NCBI RefSeq assembly: GCF_001425265.1
Contig: NZ_LMEC01000021.1
Span: 372,001-436,000 of the forward strand
DNA length: 64,000 bases
Origin: Massilia sp. Root418
Lineage (GTDB): Bacteria; Pseudomonadota; Gammaproteobacteria; Burkholderiales; Burkholderiaceae_D
Direction of reading: 5' to 3'
The notes below the pieces were generated by a model. That model ran no database searches and was not told the DNA's origin. It saw only the letters and a program-made list of their open reading frames with translations. Within the stretch, counting starts at the first letter, position 1. Each line of letters begins with the position of its first letter. A program made the translations under genes and the position numbers. Shown here one piece after another: positions 32,213 to 42,777 of the stretch.

Positions 32213-33289
32213 ATGCCGAACACTGCGCCGCCCGCCCGCTACGATCTGCCCTGGAAGCTGGCGATGACCCATGCCTTTCAGGCTTTCATGGCCTTCTTTT
32301 TTGCTGACTTGTGCTCCCGGATCGACTGGTCCAGGCGGCCGCGTTTCCGCGACAAGGAATTGGCCGGAATCGGTTTCGGCGACGCGCCGGACGGCATGGT
32401 GGCCGACAACCTGGTTGAGGTGTGCCTGTGCGACGGCAGCGTGCAGTGGGTGCTGATCCATGTCGAGGTTCAGGCGCAACGCGACGCATCGCTGGCGCGG
32501 CGCGTACTGGACTACAACTACCGTATCTTCAAGGAGTACGGGCGGCCCGTGGCCAGCCTGGTGCTGCTTGCCGACGATGATCCGGGCTGGCAACCGCACG
32601 CCTTTCATAATCACGTACTGGGTACGGTAATGGGCATCTCCTTCAGCACCGCCAAGCTGCTGGACTATGCTGCTCAGACTGATGCATTGCTGGCCTCGCA
32701 TAATCCCTTTGCCTGGGTCACGCTGGCGCATTTGCGCACGCAGCAGAGCCGCCACGACCCGGAACAGCTTTACGCTGCCAAATGGCAGCTGACCAAGCTC
32801 CTGTACCAGCATGGCTGGCGCAAACGGCGCATAATTGTTTTGTTCAGAGTGATCAATTGGATGATGGCCTTGCCGGCGCCTCATCAGGAGCGGTACTGGC
32901 AGGCTGTCCTTGAGCTGGAGAAGGAGCGCAACATGGAATGGATCACGCCGCTGGAGCAGTCGTTCGTGGACAAGGGGTGGAAGAAGGGCCTGGAGCAAGG
33001 CCTGGAGCAAGGCCTGGAGCAAGGCTTGGAGCAAGGCTTGGAGAAAGGCATGGAGCGCGGTCTGGAGAAAGGCCTGGAAGAAGGCCTTCAACAGGGCCGC
33101 AAGGAGGGTGCGGCAGCGTTGCTGGAACGGCAGCTGGCGCGGCGTTTCGGGCCGTTGCCGCAGGCCGTCCGGAGCAAGCTTGCCCAGGCCGGCGCCGAGC
33201 AACTGGCAAGCTGGAGCGACGCGCTGCTGGAGGCGCGTACGCTGCAGGAGGTGTTCGAACAAGATCCGGGCGCTGCCGGCGCGCCCTGA
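32213..33289 (+). CDS. Rpn-family PD-(D/E)XK nuclease/transposase-like protein with DUF4351-type tail
   Basis: A 358-residue protein. The N-terminal half has a PD-(D/E)XK core: Asp65 (VADNLVEV) and Glu85-x-Gln87 (IHVEVQAQ), then YNYRIFKEYGRPVASLVLLADD, which fits the recombination-promoting nuclease (Rpn) families. Ten four-residue repeats (GLEQ, GLEK, GMER, GLEE...) cover residues 259-298, followed by a DUF4351-like end (ERQLARRFGPL...SDALLEARTLQEVF). The DNA repeat at 32987-33106 is a 12-bp unit, so copy changes keep the frame. No terminal repeats or IS ends surround it, so it is a stand-alone gene. No good ribosome site precedes ATG 32213. Confidence 0.82.
   Translation: MPNTAPPARYDLPWKLAMTHAFQAFMAFFFADLCSRIDWSRRPRFRDKELAGIGFGDAPDGMVADNLVEVCLCDGSVQWVLIHVEVQAQRDASLARRVLDYNYRIFKEYGRPVASLVLLADDDPGWQPHAFHNHVLGTVMGISFSTAKLLDYAAQTDALLASHNPFAWVTLAHLRTQQSRHDPEQLYAAKWQLTKLLYQHGWRKRRIIVLFRVINWMMALPAPHQERYWQAVLELEKERNMEWITPLEQSFVDKGWKKGLEQGLEQGLEQGLEQGLEKGMERGLEKGLEEGLQQGRKEGAAALLERQLARRFGPLPQAVRSKLAQAGAEQLASWSDALLEARTLQEVFEQDPGAAGAP
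32987..33106 (+). repeat. 12-bp coding tandem repeat inside the Rpn-like gene
   Basis: About ten GGCCTGGAGCAA-type units in frame. The first five are nearly identical at the DNA level (C/T wobble only) and later ones diverge, which suggests recent expansion from the 5' side. Each copy adds GLEQ and is predicted to be helical. Confidence 0.85.
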
Positions 33290-33300
33290 GGCCTGCGGAT

Positions 33301-33335
33301 AGCAAAAGGCCGGGACATGGTCCCGGCCTTTTGCT
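33301..33335. terminator. Perfect bidirectional terminator
   Basis: AGCAAAAGGCCGGGAC (33301-33316), loop ATG, then the exact complement GTCCCGGCCTTTTGCT (33320-33335). The 16-base perfect stem carries A- and T-runs on opposite sides, and lies between the convergent nuclease and S9 peptidase genes, starting 12 bases and 1 base from their stops. Confidence 0.92.
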
Positions 33336-35750
33336 TTACTGCTTCAGTGTGCGTTCAAACAGCTGGTAGATGCGGCGGTACTGGTCGTACCAGCTTTCCG
33401 GCTGCACGTAGGCGTGGCGCTCCAGCGGGTAGCTGGCCAGTTCCCAGTTGTCCTTCTTCAGTTCGATGAAGCGCTGCGCCATGCGCACCGAGTCCTGGTA
33501 GAACACGTTATCGTCCACCATGCCGTGCGCGATCAGCAGGTTGCCCTTCAGCTTGTCCGCATATTCGATCGGCGACGACACCTTGTACGCTTCCGGGTCC
33601 AGCTCCGGCGTGTTCAGGATGTTGGCGGTGTACTCGTGGTTGTAGGTGGTCCAGTCGGTGACCGGGCGCAGCGCGGCACCGGACTTGAATTTCCCGGGCT
33701 CGCGCAGCAGCGCCATGAAGGTCATGAAGCCGCCGTAGCTGCCGCCGTAGATGCCAACGTTGGCCGCGTCGCCCTGGTGGTTGGCCACCATCCAGTTCAA
33801 GCCGTCCACGTAGTCATCCAGTTCCGGGTGGCCCATCTGGCGGTAGATGGCGGTGCGCCAGTCGCGGCCATAGCCTTTCGAGGCGCGGTAATCCATGTCC
33901 AGCACGATGTAGCCTTTTTCCACCAGCAGGTTGTGGAACATCTGCTCGCGGAAATAGACCGGGAAGCGCTTGGTGGTGTTCTGCAGATAACCGGCGCCGT
34001 GCACGAACATCACCACCGGATATTTTTTGCCCGCTTCCAGCCTGGCTGGGCGGTACAGCTTGGACCAGATCGGGCCGGCGCCGTGCGTGGACGGTACGGC
34101 CACCAGTTCCGGCTGCACCCAGTTGCGCGCCTTGTAGTCCGGCGTGCGCGTATCGGTCAGCCTGGCTGTGGCGCCAACGCCGTTCGCGGCGAGTGCGACC
34201 GTGGCAATCTGCGCCGGCATATAGGCTGACGAGTAGTGCACCAGCAGCTTGCGCTGGTCCGGCGACACGGCATACTGCTCCACGCCGCCATCGAGCGCGG
34301 TCACTTCGCGCACCGCCGCGTCCTTGGCGTTGACGGAGCACACCTCGTACTCGCCCGGCGTCTTTCGGTTGCACAGCACGAAGGCGGTGCCGCCGTCGGC
34401 CGACCAGGTCACGCGCGTGGCTTCCCACTTGCCCTGCGTGAGCGCGCGCTGCTTGCCGTCCGCGCCCAAGGTGTACAGGTGCGAGTAGCCGCTTTCCTCG
34501 GACAGGAACCACAGCGTGGCATTGTCCGGCAGCCAGCCGAATTCGTTGTAGCTGCCGTTCACCCAGGCCGTGTCGCTGATGCGGTGCAGCGGCTTGAGCG
34601 CGGCGGCCGGCAGGTCGATGGCGGCGATCCAGCGGTCCTTGTTGTCCACCGCGCGCAGCATCACGGCCACTTTGGCGCCGTTGTCGGTCCAGCTGATGCC
34701 GCCGTCGGTCTCGTCGTCCAGGCGCAGTGCCCGGTTGCCTTTCTGCGCGGGCAGCTTCTGCGCTTCGCGCATGGCGGCCAGCGGGTCGGCGGCTATGCCG
34801 GGCAGGGCGTCGAATGTGATGTCCCGCACTTCGCGCGTCTTCAGGTCCACCAGCTTGAGCGACTGCGCCTTGGGCATGTCGCGGCCGACGCGGGTGCGCT
34901 GGTCGTCCGCTTCCTCGTATCCCGATTCGGTCACGTAGCGCGGCATCTTGCCGATGCGGCCCTTCTCGCCCTTGGGCGAGGTGGCGATCACCAGGTAGCG
35001 GCCGTCCGGCGACAGCGAAGTGGCGTCGATCACCACCTTGTCGCCCAGGTAGATCGGCTGCGGGCCGCGCGTGGCGTCGGCCGCGCGCTCGGCGTCGCCG
35101 CGCTCGCGCAGCGCGTCCTTGTCGTCCTTCTGGCGCTTCAGGGTGGCGATCAGCCGCAGCTGCATGTCGCGCAAGGAATCGGCATCGGGCGCGGCGGCCG
35201 GGTCTTTCGCGGTGCGCGGCAGCGCCACCGGCGACACCAGCCGCTCGGCGCGGTTCCAGCTGAACCAGTCGTGGCCCACGCGGTACTGCACGCTGCGGCC
35301 GTCGGCCGAGTATTGCGCGGCCACCGGCGCCGGCGTGGCGCCTTTGCTGATCTGTGTCAGCGCGCCGGATTTCAGGTCGCGCTCGAACAGGTCGCCGTTG
35401 CGCAGCATCAGCGCGCGGCTGCGCTCGCGGTTGTACTGCACGCTGGCGCTGTCCAGGTTGGCCAGCTCGCTGTCGGTGACTTTGCGCGGCGGCTGGTCGG
35501 CGCGCAAGGCGGCCTGGGCACCCGCCTGGAAGGTGTCGCGCAGCGGCGAACCGGTGCGCTTCTGTTTGTAGTACACCTGCTTGGCGTCCCAGCTCCACCA
35601 GGCCGTTTCCACCGGGGTGCCCAGCCAGTCCGGGTGGGACATGGCCTGGTCCAGCGTGATGGGGGACGGCGTCGGGGACTGGGCCGCGGCCGGGATCGCC
35701 GGCGCTGCGCACAGGGCCGCGCCAAGCGCGGTAAGGGCTAAAATTCGCAT
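33336..35750 (-). CDS. Exported S9 family prolyl oligopeptidase/dipeptidyl peptidase
   Basis: An 804-residue serine peptidase with a signal peptide (MRILALTALGAALCAAPAIPAAAQ). A long N-terminal beta-propeller-like region (repeated DGR/SPDG strands) covers about 40-540, and the alpha/beta-hydrolase domain follows. The nucleophile is Ser671 in YGGSYGGF; LLIAHGMVDDNVFYQD holds the catalytic Asp and LERHAYV the His. DPP-IV-like members remove X-Pro or other dipeptides from peptides in the periplasm. ATG 35750 begins the signal peptide; the upstream open frame is not needed. It could feed dipeptides to a Dpp-type system but is not adjacent to one. Confidence 0.92.
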   Translation of the reverse strand: MRILALTALGAALCAAPAIPAAAQSPTPSPITLDQAMSHPDWLGTPVETAWWSWDAKQVYYKQKRTGSPLRDTFQAGAQAALRADQPPRKVTDSELANLDSASVQYNRERSRALMLRNGDLFERDLKSGALTQISKGATPAPVAAQYSADGRSVQYRVGHDWFSWNRAERLVSPVALPRTAKDPAAAPDADSLRDMQLRLIATLKRQKDDKDALRERGDAERAADATRGPQPIYLGDKVVIDATSLSPDGRYLVIATSPKGEKGRIGKMPRYVTESGYEEADDQRTRVGRDMPKAQSLKLVDLKTREVRDITFDALPGIAADPLAAMREAQKLPAQKGNRALRLDDETDGGISWTDNGAKVAVMLRAVDNKDRWIAAIDLPAAALKPLHRISDTAWVNGSYNEFGWLPDNATLWFLSEESGYSHLYTLGADGKQRALTQGKWEATRVTWSADGGTAFVLCNRKTPGEYEVCSVNAKDAAVREVTALDGGVEQYAVSPDQRKLLVHYSSAYMPAQIATVALAANGVGATARLTDTRTPDYKARNWVQPELVAVPSTHGAGPIWSKLYRPARLEAGKKYPVVMFVHGAGYLQNTTKRFPVYFREQMFHNLLVEKGYIVLDMDYRASKGYGRDWRTAIYRQMGHPELDDYVDGLNWMVANHQGDAANVGIYGGSYGGFMTFMALLREPGKFKSGAALRPVTDWTTYNHEYTANILNTPELDPEAYKVSSPIEYADKLKGNLLIAHGMVDDNVFYQDSVRMAQRFIELKKDNWELASYPLERHAYVQPESWYDQYRRIYQLFERTLKQ

Positions 35751-35817
35751 CGTTTCTTGTGGGAATGGGCAAAGTCGAGCGGGCATTCTAGCGCAACTGC
35801 CTGGGGCCTAATGTATA

Positions 35818-35835
35818 AGCATGTATCAGCATGCT
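35818..35835. promoter_or_regulatory. Inverted repeat between S9 peptidase and SBP genes
   Basis: AGCATG-TATCAG-CATGCT, perfect 6-base arms in the 187-base divergent intergenic region. No clear promoter boxes were identified nearby. Low-confidence operator candidate. Confidence 0.35.
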
Positions 35836-35937
35836 AGCCAGCGGAGGCCTTAACTAAAGGCTAACGGCGAAAATGTTACGCTGCCGCAGCAATTGTGTAA
35901 GCTGGTCCGGTTAGCTTCGTTTCCACGGAGATACAAC

Positions 35938-36957
35938 ATGACCAAGCAAACGGTGCAGCGCGCGGCGGCAGCCCTGGTGTTGCTCGCAGGATTGGGCCTG
36001 GCCGCATGGTGGTGGCAGGGAGGCGGCCCGTCCGGCAGGGCCGTGCCGCTGGAACCGCTGATTCTGGCCACCAACACCAGCTATGTTGCCATGTGCCCCA
36101 TCCTGGCGGCGCAGCAGCAGGGCTATTTTGCGCGCCATGGCATTGCTGCCCGGATCCAGCCGCATACCAGCGGCAAGGCGGCGCTGCAGGCCGCGCTTGA
36201 CGGCCAGGCCAACCTTGGCACTGTGGCCGATATCCCCATCATGTTTGCCGTCATGGAGCACGTGCCGGTGGCGGTGGTGGCGACCTTTTTCCGCGCCGAG
36301 CGCGACCACGGCATCGTCGGCCGCAAGGACCTGGGCGTGACCTCGCCCCCCAGCCTGAAAGGCAAGCGCGTCGGCGTCACGCTGGGCACTTCCAACCACT
36401 TCGTACTCAATGCCTTCCTCAACCGCCAGCACCTGGCTGCCGGCGAAGTCACCATGGTCAATATGAAGCCGGAGGAATTCGGCGCCGCCCTGCTGCGCGG
36501 CGACGTGGACGCGGTGTCGGGCTGGGAACCGTACCTGGACGCGGTGCTCAAGCAGCTCGGCCCGAACGGCGTGATGTTCGACGCCGAGGACCTGTACGAG
36601 ATCCCCTACAACATCGCCGGCACCCGCGACTATGTGCGCAGCCATCCGGACACCATCAAGAAGCTGCTGCGCGCGCTGATCGAAGGCAACCGCTACTGCG
36701 CCGAGCATCCGCAGGCGGCGCAGGAGATGACCGGCGCCGTGCTCAAGGGCGGCAGCGAAAAATGGCGCGAGCTGTGGCCCACCTACCACTTCTCGGTCGG
36801 CCTGGACCAGGCGCTGCTGGTGGCGCTGGAAGACCAGTCCCGCTGGGCCATGGCAAACCGCCTGGCGGCCCGGGGCGCGGTGCCCAACTTCCTTACCGCC
36901 CTGGACTACCAGCCCCTCAAGGCAGTGGCGCCGGCTGCCGTGACGGTCATTCACTAA
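35938..36957 (+). CDS. SsuA/NrtA/ThiY-like periplasmic substrate-binding protein
   Basis: A 339-residue protein with an N-terminal membrane segment or uncleaved signal (AAAALVLLAGLGLAAWWWQGG). The rest is an SBP fold of the NMT1/SsuA type: LILATNTSYVAMCPILAAQQQGYFARHGI, TSGKAALQAALDGQANLGTVADIPIMFA, and LKGKRVGVTLGTSNHFVLNAFL. Relatives deliver sulfonates, nitrate, taurine or thiamine precursors to ABC permeases. No permease or ATPase gene accompanies it. Instead a hybrid sensor kinase starts 9 bases after its stop, so I infer a ligand-sensing role. ATG 35938 is preceded by CGGAG. Confidence 0.82.
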   Translation: MTKQTVQRAAAALVLLAGLGLAAWWWQGGGPSGRAVPLEPLILATNTSYVAMCPILAAQQQGYFARHGIAARIQPHTSGKAALQAALDGQANLGTVADIPIMFAVMEHVPVAVVATFFRAERDHGIVGRKDLGVTSPPSLKGKRVGVTLGTSNHFVLNAFLNRQHLAAGEVTMVNMKPEEFGAALLRGDVDAVSGWEPYLDAVLKQLGPNGVMFDAEDLYEIPYNIAGTRDYVRSHPDTIKKLLRALIEGNRYCAEHPQAAQEMTGAVLKGGSEKWRELWPTYHFSVGLDQALLVALEDQSRWAMANRLAARGAVPNFLTALDYQPLKAVAPAAVTVIH

Positions 36958-36966
36958 GGGGACGAC

Positions 36967-39468
36967 GTGAAACTGGCGACGCGTTTTCAGCTGATGGGCT
37001 GGTTCTCGGCGGCCATCGTGGCCACCATCGTGGTGGTGCTGCTGGCCACTGCGCAGCGCGTGCAGCAGGAGCTGGACAAGAACGAGGCGGCCGGCGAGAT
37101 GCTGCACGCGGTGACGGCGCTGCGCTACCTGACGCTGGAGTTCGTATTGCGTCACGAGCAGCGCGCCGAGGCGCAGTGGCAGCTGCGCAGCGATTCGCTG
37201 GCCAAGCTGATGACGCAGGCCGACGAATTCGACGGCCGCGAGGAGGCCGCGCTGCTGGCCGGCCTGCAGCGCACCCACGCCAGCCTGGAACGCCTGTTCG
37301 GCACCCTGTCGGCGCAGCCGAACAAGCCGCCGCTGGGCACGCCCGAGCGCGCGGTGGCGGACGAATTCGAATCGCGCCTGGCGGGCCAGATCGGCAACAA
37401 GATGCAGACCATGATCGCCGACGTGCTGCGCCTGTCGGCGCTGAGCCGGCAGGCCCTGCTCGCCGCGCAGCACCGCGCCAACCTGGCGGTGGGCATCTTC
37501 GGGGGACTGGCGCTGCTGGCGGTGGCCGGCACCACCTTTGTCGGCTACCGCAGCGTGGCGCGGCCGCTGGCGCGGCTGCGCGAAGGCACGGCGCAGGTGG
37601 GCGCCGGCGACCTGGACTTCAAGCTCAACGTGGCCACCCGCGACGAGATCGGCGACCTGGCGCGCGCCTTCGACGGCATGACCGACCGGCTGCAGCAGAC
37701 CACGGTGTCGCGCGACGCGCTGGCCGGCCTGAACGCCGCGCTGCAGGCAGAAATCGGCGTGCGCCAGCAGGCCGAGCAGCGCACCACGGCGCAACTGCAG
37801 CGCCTCAACCTGCTGCACCAGATCACGCGCTCGATCGGCGAGCGGCAGGACTTGCGCAGCATCTTCCAGGTGGTGGTGCGCTCGCTGGAGGACCAGCTGC
37901 CGATCGACTTCGGCTGCATCTGCCTGGTGGACCATGCCAGCGACCGGCTGCTGGTCAGCTGCGTCGGCCTGCAGGGCGCGGCGCTGGCCATGGCCATGCC
38001 GGTGACCGAGCGCAGCCACATCGACATCGACGAGAATGGCCTGTCGCGCTGCGTGCGCGGCGCCCTGGTGTACGAGGCCGACATCGCCGACGTCGATTTC
38101 CCCTTCCCGCAGCGCCTGGCCGGCGGCGGCCTGCGCGCACTGGTGCTGGCGCCGCTGCTGGTGGAGAGCCACGTGTTCGGTGTGCTGGTGGCGGCGCGCC
38201 GCACACCGCACAGCTTCTCCAGCGGCGAATGCGAGTTCCTGCGCCAGCTCAGCGAGCACGTGGCGCTGGCTTCCAAGCAGAGCGAACTGTACGCGGCGCT
38301 GCAGGCGGCCTACGACGAGATGCGCATGACGCAGCAGGCGTCGCTGCAGCAAGAACGCTTGCGCGCGCTGGGCCAGATGGCCAGCGGCATCGCGCACGAC
38401 ATCAACAACGCCATCTCGCCGGTGGTGCTGTACACCGAATCGCTGCTGGAGACTGAAGCAGGGCTGAGCGCGCACGCGCGCTCCTGCCTGGAAGTGATCA
38501 AGCGCGCCATCGACGACGTGGCGGCCACGGTGGCGCGCATGCGCGAGTTCTACCGCCTGCGCGAGCCGCAGGCCAGCCTGGCACCGCTGGACCCCAACCT
38601 GCTGCTCAAGCAGGTGGCCGACCTGACGCGCGCGCGCTGGAACGACATGCCGCAGCAGCGCGGCATCACGATACGGCTGGCGCTGGAGCCGGCCCCCGGG
38701 CTGCCCTCCATCCTGGGCGTGGAAGGCGAGATCCGCGAAGCGCTGACCAACCTGGTGTTCAACGCGGTGGATGCCATGCCGGAAGGCGGGCAGCTGACCC
38801 TGCGCACCCGGCTGGAAGGCGGGCGCGTCTGCATCGAAGTGGGCGACAGCGGCGTGGGCATGGACGAGGACACGCGGCGCCGCTGCCTGGAGCCCTTCTT
38901 CACCACCAAGGGCGAGCGCGGCACCGGCCTGGGACTGGCCATGGTGTACGGCATGGTGGAACGCCACGGCGCCCAGATCGACATCCTCACCGCGCCCGGG
39001 CAGGGCAGCACCATGCGCCTGAGCTTCCCGCTGCCGGAAACGTCGTCGAAGGCGGCGCCCGCGCTGCCGGCCGCGCCGCTGCGGCACAGCATACGCATCC
39101 TGGCGGTGGACGACGATCCGCTGGTGCTCAAGTCCATGCGCGACATCCTGCAGCGCGACGGCCACGTGGTGACCGGGGCCGACGGCGGCCAGGCCGGCAT
39201 CGACTCCTTCCGCGCGGCGCTGGGGCGCGGCGAACCCTATGCGCTGGTGGTGACGGACTTGGGCATGCCATACGTGGACGGGCGCAAGGTGGCGCAGGCC
39301 ATCAAGGAAATGTCGCCGGCCACGCCGGTGATCCTGTTGACGGGCTGGGGCCAGCGCATCGTGGCCGAGGGCGACCTGCCGGTACACGTGGACCGCGTGC
39401 TGGGCAAGCCGCCCAAGCTGAGCGAGCTGCGCGAAGCGCTGGTGGCCTGCTGCGGCGCGGAGGCCTGA
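36967..39468 (+). CDS. Hybrid sensor histidine kinase (TM-HAMP-GAF-HK-REC)
   Basis: An 833-residue inner-membrane kinase starting at GTG 36967. A first membrane helix (MGWFSAAIVATIVVVLLATA) and a second at about 165-190 (VGIFGGLALLAVAGTTFV) bracket a helical periplasmic domain. HAMP follows, then a GAF domain at about 290-450, the dimerisation helix with phospho-acceptor His477 (GIAHDINNAISP), and HATPase with GTGLGLAMVYGMVERHG. A receiver domain at the C-terminus has Asp764 (VTDLGMPYVDG). It likely reads the SBP encoded just upstream. No DNA-binding response regulator is nearby; the second kinase gene follows 1 base after its stop. Confidence 0.92.
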   Translation: MKLATRFQLMGWFSAAIVATIVVVLLATAQRVQQELDKNEAAGEMLHAVTALRYLTLEFVLRHEQRAEAQWQLRSDSLAKLMTQADEFDGREEAALLAGLQRTHASLERLFGTLSAQPNKPPLGTPERAVADEFESRLAGQIGNKMQTMIADVLRLSALSRQALLAAQHRANLAVGIFGGLALLAVAGTTFVGYRSVARPLARLREGTAQVGAGDLDFKLNVATRDEIGDLARAFDGMTDRLQQTTVSRDALAGLNAALQAEIGVRQQAEQRTTAQLQRLNLLHQITRSIGERQDLRSIFQVVVRSLEDQLPIDFGCICLVDHASDRLLVSCVGLQGAALAMAMPVTERSHIDIDENGLSRCVRGALVYEADIADVDFPFPQRLAGGGLRALVLAPLLVESHVFGVLVAARRTPHSFSSGECEFLRQLSEHVALASKQSELYAALQAAYDEMRMTQQASLQQERLRALGQMASGIAHDINNAISPVVLYTESLLETEAGLSAHARSCLEVIKRAIDDVAATVARMREFYRLREPQASLAPLDPNLLLKQVADLTRARWNDMPQQRGITIRLALEPAPGLPSILGVEGEIREALTNLVFNAVDAMPEGGQLTLRTRLEGGRVCIEVGDSGVGMDEDTRRRCLEPFFTTKGERGTGLGLAMVYGMVERHGAQIDILTAPGQGSTMRLSFPLPETSSKAAPALPAAPLRHSIRILAVDDDPLVLKSMRDILQRDGHVVTGADGGQAGIDSFRAALGRGEPYALVVTDLGMPYVDGRKVAQAIKEMSPATPVILLTGWGQRIVAEGDLPVHVDRVLGKPPKLSELREALVACCGAEA

Positions 39469-39469
39469 G

Positions 39470-40747
<1,278 letters not shown>

Positions 40748-40752
40748 CCGGC

Positions 40753-42117
40753 CTAGAAATATTCCGGGTAGTTTTTCGCCAGCGAGGCTTCGAAATCGTT
40801 CACGGAGCGGAAATTCACAAAACCCGGTGCCAGCTGGCGCCCGATGTCCCAGCAGCGCCACGCTTGCGGCGTGTCGTAGCTGAGCAGCAGCGCGTCGCCG
40901 AGATCCTTGTAGACACTAGCCATGTGCGGATTGGCCTGCAGCGCTTCGATGAACAGGCCGATGGCGGTCTTGCGGTCGCCCAGCGCAAGGTGGTGGTTGG
41001 CTTCGAACACCTTGAGCACGTACGGCCGTTCGGTCTTTGTGCGCAGCTCGCGCAGCGTGGCGATGGCGGCCTGCAGCTTGGCCTTCTCGCGGACCTGGAC
41101 GGCGCCGCCCAGGAGGCGGTAATCGGGATCGTTCTGGATGATGGCGAGCTGTTCCGGCGTGGCGCGACCGGGGAACTCGCCGTTCACGAAGGTCTGTTCA
41201 CTGGTGATCAGCATCGCCTCCATGCCGCGCTTGTCGGCGAAGGCCTGCAATCGGTCGGCGGCGAGCTTGCGCTGCTTGGCTTGCGCACCGAACTGGCCGC
41301 CGCCGGCCTGGTCCAGCAGCTGCTCCAGCGCTGGCTGCGCCGCCATGCGTTTGCTGTAGCCGCTCAAGTCATAGGCCGCCGCTTGCGCGGGCGCTTCGGC
41401 TACGCCGCTGATGGCCAGGGTGCGTTCGCTGTCGCCCCAGATGGTGCGGTGATGGAACGCCAGCCTGGCCGGAATGCTGGCCTGCTGCTCCAGCTGCCGC
41501 AGCACCAGCGGATGGCCGCCGAACTGGTAGCGCAGGAATTGCGCGAAGCGCGCGGCGTCCGCCGCGCCGACGGCGGTGCCCTGCGTGGAGGCGCGCAGCA
41601 GTTCCGCGCCGGCCACGCTGTAGCGCGCGGCGCCGTCGCTCTCGGCGCGTTCCAGCCTGGGCTCGGCCGGCGCGGCTGCTGCCGTCCCTTGCTCCGCAAG
41701 TGCCGCTGGTGCCGGCAGCACGGACAGCGCGTGCTGGTCGTCCACCGGCGTGCCCACCTGCGCGGCGGTTTTCGCGGCGGCCAGCATCTGGCTGATGAAG
41801 GCGCGGTTGCGCAACTCCGCGGTGCGGAAGCCCACCGTGTCGTAGAGTGAATAGTCGGTGTAGCTGCGCGCGGCGCGGTCGATTTCAATGCGGCGGCGCT
41901 TGGCGAAGTCGTAGATCTGGATCTGCTTCTCGGTCTGCACGCTGAGGTAGCTGTCGCCCAGCACTACCTGCATGTCGCTGCTGGAGGAGGACGGCGTATT
42001 CTGACTGTTGGCGCCTGGCGTGTTCACGGTGTCCGCGTGCACGCGGAAGGTGAGCGCCGCGTGGGCGGCGCTGTGCAGCAGCAGGAGCGAGGCGAGGCAA
42101 AAAGCGCGGCATGTCAT
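40753..42117 (-). CDS. Exported protein of unknown function with TPR-like C-terminus
   Basis: A 454-residue protein with a signal peptide (MTCRAFCLASLLLLHSAAHA). I do not recognise the family. After a Ser-rich stretch (NTPSSSSSDMQ), the N-terminal part reads like a short beta domain (VVLGDSYLSVQTEKQIQIYDFAKRRRIEID). The middle is Ala-rich. The C-terminal 120 residues contain a helical pair, LKVFEANHHLALGDRKTAIGLFIEALQANPHMASVYKDLGDALL, which fits a tetratricopeptide repeat. ATG 42117 begins a good signal peptide; TTG 42126 is an alternative. It converges on the kinase gene with a 5-base gap. Confidence 0.75.
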   Translation of the reverse strand: MTCRAFCLASLLLLHSAAHAALTFRVHADTVNTPGANSQNTPSSSSSDMQVVLGDSYLSVQTEKQIQIYDFAKRRRIEIDRAARSYTDYSLYDTVGFRTAELRNRAFISQMLAAAKTAAQVGTPVDDQHALSVLPAPAALAEQGTAAAAPAEPRLERAESDGAARYSVAGAELLRASTQGTAVGAADAARFAQFLRYQFGGHPLVLRQLEQQASIPARLAFHHRTIWGDSERTLAISGVAEAPAQAAAYDLSGYSKRMAAQPALEQLLDQAGGGQFGAQAKQRKLAADRLQAFADKRGMEAMLITSEQTFVNGEFPGRATPEQLAIIQNDPDYRLLGGAVQVREKAKLQAAIATLRELRTKTERPYVLKVFEANHHLALGDRKTAIGLFIEALQANPHMASVYKDLGDALLLSYDTPQAWRCWDIGRQLAPGFVNFRSVNDFEASLAKNYPEYF

Positions 42118-42196
42118 GGGCGGCAATCCGGAGTGGAGTTGCCACTATTGTAACGTTAAATCCGGGCCGGTAGCGGTTAGGAATTTGGCCTGCAGC

Positions 42197-42670
42197 TCAG
42201 GCCTGCAACCACAGCGCGATCTCCTTGTTGCGGCGGTTGACCAGGCCCGGCACCACGCGGTCGTGGTCGCGGTTCCAGCGCGCCAGCTGGGCCGGCACCT
42301 CGTCCAGCCGGCCGGCGTTCAGGCGCTTGAGCAGGGTGCTGTTGAGGAAGGCCTCGTTGCCGACGTTGAAGGCGAAGGACACCAGCGCGTCAAACTGGTT
42401 CTGCGTCAGCGGCACCGTCACGGCGCCGTTCACGCAGCGCTGCACCGGTTCCAGGTCCTGCTCCAGCAGGGCTTCGCAGTCGGCGGCGCTGATGCCGTCG
42501 CGGTAGGCGAGCGGCTGGCCGCGCAGCCACAGCTTGCCGGAACTGCGCTCGGACGGCGTGAGCAGGTGGCCGATGCCGATGGTGGGCGCGCCGCCCGAAT
42601 CGAGGTAGACGCGCGGGATGACGCCTTCCCATTCCCTGAACAGAATCTTGCCTTGGTCTCCGATTTCCAT
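42197..42670 (-). CDS. GH24 phage-type lysozyme (endolysin-like)
   Basis: A 157-residue muramidase of the T4-lysozyme family. The triad is visible as Glu in REWEGVIPRVYLDSGG, Asp in YLDSGG and Thr in APTIGIGH. LTQNQFDALVSFAFNVG is the family's second motif. A strong AAAGGAGG site sits upstream of ATG 42670; a longer open frame to 42697 lacks one. There is no signal peptide or membrane helix, and no holin, spanin or other phage gene nearby, so it is a solitary phage-derived gene. It diverges from polB across a LexA-box-containing region, so it may be SOS-induced. Confidence 0.9.
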   Translation of the reverse strand: MEIGDQGKILFREWEGVIPRVYLDSGGAPTIGIGHLLTPSERSSGKLWLRGQPLAYRDGISAADCEALLEQDLEPVQRCVNGAVTVPLTQNQFDALVSFAFNVGNEAFLNSTLLKRLNAGRLDEVPAQLARWNRDHDRVVPGLVNRRNKEIALWLQA

Positions 42671-42728
42671 GATGGCCTCCTTTACTTTCTTGGACAAGGA
42701 ATAGCCGGCTTAGTTCAACAGTCCGTGG

Positions 42729-42750
42729 CTGGGTTTATATACAGTATAAT
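42729..42750. promoter_or_regulatory. LexA (SOS) box with -10 element, polB/lysozyme intergenic region
   Basis: CTGGGTTTATATACAG at 42729-42744 has the CTG-N10-CAG form of the LexA box with its AT-rich centre. TATAAT follows at once (42745-42750), so LexA would cover the promoter of polB, whose GTG start is at 42778. The same site is 59 bases from the lysozyme ATG in the other direction. Confidence 0.75.
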
Positions 42751-42777
42751 TCCGGCATCGCATTAAGATACCGCACC

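Noticed and set aside
32213-33289. Insertion sequence carrying the Rpn-like gene
   Set aside because: No terminal inverted repeats or target-site duplication were seen on either side; the right flank is a normal terminator.
42197-42670. Prophage remnant around the GH24 lysozyme
   Set aside because: Neighbours are polB and an exported protein of unknown function. No holin, integrase, capsid or attachment-site repeats are visible.
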